The translations under genes were made by a program, and so were the position numbers. The notes below the pieces were generated by a model, which had not been told where the DNA came from, did no database searches, and saw nothing but the letters and a program-made list of their open reading frames with translations. Positions 61,173 to 64,000 of a DNA stretch of 64,000 bases are shown in pieces. Position 1 is the stretch's first letter. Each line of letters opens with the position of its first letter. This stretch comes from an uncultured Celeribacter sp. (lineage in GTDB: Bacteria; Pseudomonadota; Alphaproteobacteria; Rhodobacterales; Rhodobacteraceae), in contig NZ_OY780935.1 in NCBI RefSeq assembly GCF_963675965.1, positions 1,600,501-1,664,500 on the forward strand, in the 5' to 3' direction.

Positions 61173-63098
61173 ATGGCAGATCCGGCACAAACGTCCCAAC
61201 ATCCCTTTTCCACCTCGGCCACCGAAGGCCAGGTGCATCTGCGGATACTGGAAACGACCGATCTGCATATGCATGTCTTTCCCTATGACTATTTCGCCGA
61301 CAAACCGATGGACAGCGCGGGGCTGGCGCGCACGGCCACATTGATGGAGCGGGCCCGCCAGGAGGCCGCAAACTGCCTGCTTCTGGACAATGGGGATTTT
61401 CTGCAAGGCAATCCCATGGGCGATTTCATGGCTCATGAAAAAGAGCTGGGGCCGGGCGAATTGCACCCGATGATCGCCGCCATGAATACGCTCGGCTATG
61501 ACGCTTCGACGCTGGGCAACCATGAATTCAACTACGGCATTCCCTTTTTGATGACGACGATTGCTGGCGCGGATTTCCCCATCGTTTCGGCCAATATCGT
61601 AAAGACCGAAGGGGCGACGCCGGTCGAAGACGACACACTGGTCCCGCCCTATGTGATCCTGGAACGCAGCTTGACAGATGGCGCGGGCGAAGCGCAGACC
61701 ATCAAAATCGGGCTGATCGGCCTCGCCCCGCCGCAAATCATGATGTGGGATCACAAGAATGTCGCAGGGCAGATTTCCCTGCGCGACATCGTGGACACCG
61801 CCCGCGCCTATGTTCCGGAAATCCGGGCACAGGGCGCGGATATTGTCATCGCCCTGAGCCACACCGGCATCGGGCCAGGCACGCACACAGAGGGCATGGA
61901 AAACGCGGCCGTGCCACTGGCCGCGATCGAAGGGATCGACGCGCTTCTGACCGGCCACACCCACCTTCTTTTCCCCTCGCCGATGTTCTACGGGCTGCCC
62001 GACATTGACGCGCAGGCCGGGCTGATCCACGGCAAGCCCGCGATGATGCCCGGTTACTGGGGGTCGCATCTTGGGGTCATGGATCTGTTGCTCGAACAGC
62101 AGGACGGCGTGTGGCGCATCCGCGACAGCGAAACCGCTCTGCGGCCCATCGCCACCCGCAATCCCGACCTGAGCCTCTCCCCGACTGTAGAAAGCGCCCC
62201 CGCCGTTATTGCCGCAACTGAGCGCGCCCATTTCGACACACTCGACTATGTGCGCCGCCCGGTCGGGCGCACTGAAACCCCGCTGCATTCCTATTTCGCA
62301 CTGCTCACCGACGACCCGTCGGTGCAGCTCGTGGCCAATGCCCAGATCGCCTATACCACCGAGATGATGAAGGGCACCGCGCACGAAGGTCTACCGGTGC
62401 TGTCCTGCACCGCCCCCTTCAAGGCCGGCGGGCGCAACGGGCCGGACTATTACACGGATATTCCGGCAGGTGATCTGGCGATCAAACATGTCGCCGATCT
62501 CTACCTCTATTCGAACACGGTGCGCGCCCTGCGCATCAATGGCGATCAGCTGAAAGGCTGGCTGGAACGTTCCGCCGGCCAGTTCAATCAGATTGCGCCC
62601 GACAGTCAGGATGCCGCGCTCCTGCACCCGGTTTTTCCCGCCTATAATTTCGACGTGATCGACGGGGTCAGCTATCAGATCGACATCTCGCAACCTGCGC
62701 GGTTCGATCACGTCGGAACGGTTCTCGACCCTACAGCCAGCCGGATCGTCAATCTGCAACACGAAGGCCGCCCGGTCACCCCGGAGATGGAATTCATCAT
62801 CTGCACCAACAATTACCGCGCCTATGGCGGCGGCAGCTTTCCCGGCGCCGATGGCAGCACCGTGGTGTTTGAGGGTCCGGATGCCAACCGCGACATCGTG
62901 GTGCGCTACATTCTGGAACAGGGCACGATCAATCCCAAAGCCGACAACAACTGGTCACTGGCGCCGATGCCCGGCACCACGGTGGTCTATCACACCGGCC
63001 CTGGCGCCCGCGCGCATCTTTCGGCTCTGGAGGGGCGGACAGTGACCGATCTGGGGGACAACGCAGAGGGCTTTGCGACCCTCCGGGTCACGCTTTGA
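61173..63098 (+). CDS. cpdB: 2',3'-cyclic-nucleotide 2'-phosphodiesterase/3'-nucleotidase-like protein without signal peptide
   Basis: The 641-residue protein has a metallophosphatase domain with TTDLHMH, DNGDFLQGN, LGNHEFNYG and a HTH motif (TGHTHL), and a C-terminal 5'-nucleotidase domain with the stacking segments around NNYRAYGGGSFPG. E. coli CpdB has 647 residues and is periplasmic with a signal peptide. Here the N-terminus MADPAQTSQHPFSTSATEG has no hydrophobic stretch, and the open frame upstream to 60960 adds none. So it is either cytoplasmic or exported by another way. AAAGG lies eight bases before the ATG. Confidence 0.87.
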   Translation: MADPAQTSQHPFSTSATEGQVHLRILETTDLHMHVFPYDYFADKPMDSAGLARTATLMERARQEAANCLLLDNGDFLQGNPMGDFMAHEKELGPGELHPMIAAMNTLGYDASTLGNHEFNYGIPFLMTTIAGADFPIVSANIVKTEGATPVEDDTLVPPYVILERSLTDGAGEAQTIKIGLIGLAPPQIMMWDHKNVAGQISLRDIVDTARAYVPEIRAQGADIVIALSHTGIGPGTHTEGMENAAVPLAAIEGIDALLTGHTHLLFPSPMFYGLPDIDAQAGLIHGKPAMMPGYWGSHLGVMDLLLEQQDGVWRIRDSETALRPIATRNPDLSLSPTVESAPAVIAATERAHFDTLDYVRRPVGRTETPLHSYFALLTDDPSVQLVANAQIAYTTEMMKGTAHEGLPVLSCTAPFKAGGRNGPDYYTDIPAGDLAIKHVADLYLYSNTVRALRINGDQLKGWLERSAGQFNQIAPDSQDAALLHPVFPAYNFDVIDGVSYQIDISQPARFDHVGTVLDPTASRIVNLQHEGRPVTPEMEFIICTNNYRAYGGGSFPGADGSTVVFEGPDANRDIVVRYILEQGTINPKADNNWSLAPMPGTTVVYHTGPGARAHLSALEGRTVTDLGDNAEGFATLRVTL

Positions 63099-63162
63099 AA
63101 GCGGTCTGGGCAGCGATGCCTTTTGCATCATAGGCGGCCCAGAATACGATCAATTGTTTACC

Positions 63163-63205
63163 AAATGGGCAAAAATGATAATTTATGCTCAGTTTTTGCC
63201 CATTT
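63163..63205 (+). repeat. 13-base perfect inverted repeat after cpdB, operator or terminator
   Basis: AAATGGGCAAAAA (63163-63175) and TTTTTGCCCATTT (63193-63205) are perfectly complementary across a 17-base loop. A third partial copy GCCC follows, then CTTTTC. It could end cpdB, but it lies 65 bases past the stop and 90 bases before the next gene, so an operator for the transport operon is as likely. Confidence 0.6.
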
Positions 63206-63294
63206 GCCCCTTTTCTAGACAGCTACATCATTATGGTTCTCGCCCTCGGCGTCCGCTTCGGTCAGGCTGGCGCGGAACTTCACAGGGGAGAACC

Positions 63295-64000
63295 ATGTTC
63301 AACAAATCTCTTGCCACTCTGGCCGCCATCGCCGTGACCGGCACCGCGGCCTATGCCGAAACCACGAAGGTGCCCTTCGCGCTGGACTGGAAATTCGAAG
63401 GCCCGTCGGCACCGTATTTCGCCGCCATTGAAAACGGCCATTTCGCCGAGAATGACCTTGAGGTCGAAATCTCCGCAGGCTCCGGCTCGCTCGACGCGAT
63501 CCCGAAAATCGCAACCGGCGCCTTCCCGGTGGGCTTTGCCGACATCAATTCGATGATCAAATTCCTCGACCAGAACCCGGGCGCACCGGTAACGGCCATC
63601 ATGATGATCTACGATGCGCCGCCCTTTGCCGTGATCGGTCGCAAATCTCTGGGCGTGGAAGCCCCGAAAGATCTGGAAGGCAAGGTGCTGGGCGCGCCGC
63701 CGCCGGATGGCGCATGGGCGCAATTCCCGATCTTTGCGGACGAAAACGATCTGGATATGGACAAGATCACCGTCGAGCCGGTCGGCTTCCCGACCCGTGA
63801 ACCGATGCTGGCCGAAGGCAAAGTGGACGCGGTGACCGGCTACAACTTCACCTCCTACCTGAACACCGCTCGTCTGGGCGTGCCGGAAGACGATCTCTCC
63901 GTGATCATGATGCCCGACTATGGCGTGGACCTTTACGGCAATGCGATCATGGTCAACACCGACTATGCCGCCGAGCACCCGGAGGTGATCAAAGGCTTCC
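63295..64000 (+). CDS. NitT/TauT-family ABC substrate-binding protein (partial, runs off the right edge)
   Basis: The frame from ATG 63295 is open to the window end, 235 codons. It has a signal peptide (MFNKSLATLAAIAVTGTAAYA, cleavage near residue 21) and a mature start with VPFALDWKFEGPSAPYFAA, the SsuA/THI5/NMT1-like fold: a DWxxEGPxAPYF opening, then GSGSLDAIPKIATGAF. Such proteins bind nitrate, sulfonates, pyrimidines or purine-related compounds. I cannot choose a substrate. GGGGAG lies six bases before the start. Permease and ATPase genes should follow beyond the window. Confidence 0.85.
   Translation, partial: MFNKSLATLAAIAVTGTAAYAETTKVPFALDWKFEGPSAPYFAAIENGHFAENDLEVEISAGSGSLDAIPKIATGAFPVGFADINSMIKFLDQNPGAPVTAIMMIYDAPPFAVIGRKSLGVEAPKDLEGKVLGAPPPDGAWAQFPIFADENDLDMDKITVEPVGFPTREPMLAEGKVDAVTGYNFTSYLNTARLGVPEDDLSVIMMPDYGVDLYGNAIMVNTDYAAEHPEVIKGF

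Overview
The window is a chromosomal segment of an alphaproteobacterium, almost certainly a member of the Rhodobacterales (Rhodobacteraceae/Roseobacter group). The signs are GC-rich DNA, the adjacent ccoNOQP, ccoGHIS, usp, fnrL and hemN genes arranged as in Rhodobacter sphaeroides, a class Ib ribonucleotide reductase behind a cobalamin riboswitch, membrane-anchored cytochrome c, and many ABC importers for solutes and peptides. Coding density is high. I see no rRNA, tRNA, insertion sequence, prophage, CRISPR array or plasmid feature, so this reads as core and near-core chromosome and not as a mobile island.

Layout. 1-4502 (minus): glycerol utilisation, glpD-glpS-glpT-glpP' (the last gene runs off the left edge). 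4837-5349 (minus): a NusG/RfaH-like elongation factor, divergent from 5593-8937 (plus), the complete dTDP-L-rhamnose operon rfbCBDA closed by a clear terminator. 9013-12772 (minus): nrdHIEF, preceded by a cobalamin riboswitch (12921-13102) and a promoter overlapped by candidate NrdR boxes. 13307-15688 (plus): a MarR regulator with a palindromic operator and an FUSC-family efflux protein. 15685-23017 (minus): a LacI regulator, solute-binding protein, two unusual permeases, a GH63-type glycosidase and an ATPase, best read as a sugar-glycerate (compatible-solute glycoside) import and hydrolysis operon. 23431-25985 (plus): a MaoC-phosphate acyltransferase fusion and acetate kinase. 26000-29935: ybbP-ybbA divergent from tesA.

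29936-41375 is the oxygen-response region: ccoGHIS (assembly) and ccoNOQP (cbb3 oxidase) on minus, a universal stress gene, fnrL and hemN. Four FNR-type boxes sit in the matching promoter regions. It is followed by a D-2-hydroxyglutarate dehydrogenase-like flavoprotein, hemC, hemE and hemF, so oxygen-independent (hemN) and oxygen-dependent (hemF) coproporphyrinogen oxidation lie within 6 kb. 46202-51489 holds a small lipoprotein, an SDR-fold protein lacking its catalytic Tyr and Lys, an RsmC-like methyltransferase, clpS, an HAD hydrolase and a penicillin-binding carboxypeptidase with a SPOR domain. 51559-57302 (minus) is a yejABEF-type peptide importer. 57503-57919 (plus) is a guanidine-II (mini-ykkC) riboswitch with an SMR guanidinium exporter. 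The rest holds cytochrome c (minus), pheA, an SRPBCC protein, nudC, a CpdB-like nucleotidase without a signal peptide, and the start of a NitT/TauT-type solute-binding protein that runs off the right edge.

The most notable regulatory DNA is the NrdR plus B12-riboswitch control of nrdHIEF, the guanidine-II riboswitch, and the FNR-box set including a hemN promoter that predicts a nearly leaderless mRNA. The most unusual protein architecture is the permease pair of the LacI operon: a DUF11-like beta domain inserted in one permease and a four-helix N-terminal extension on the other. I found no wholly new defence or biosynthetic system; that permease pair is the best candidate for something not yet described.
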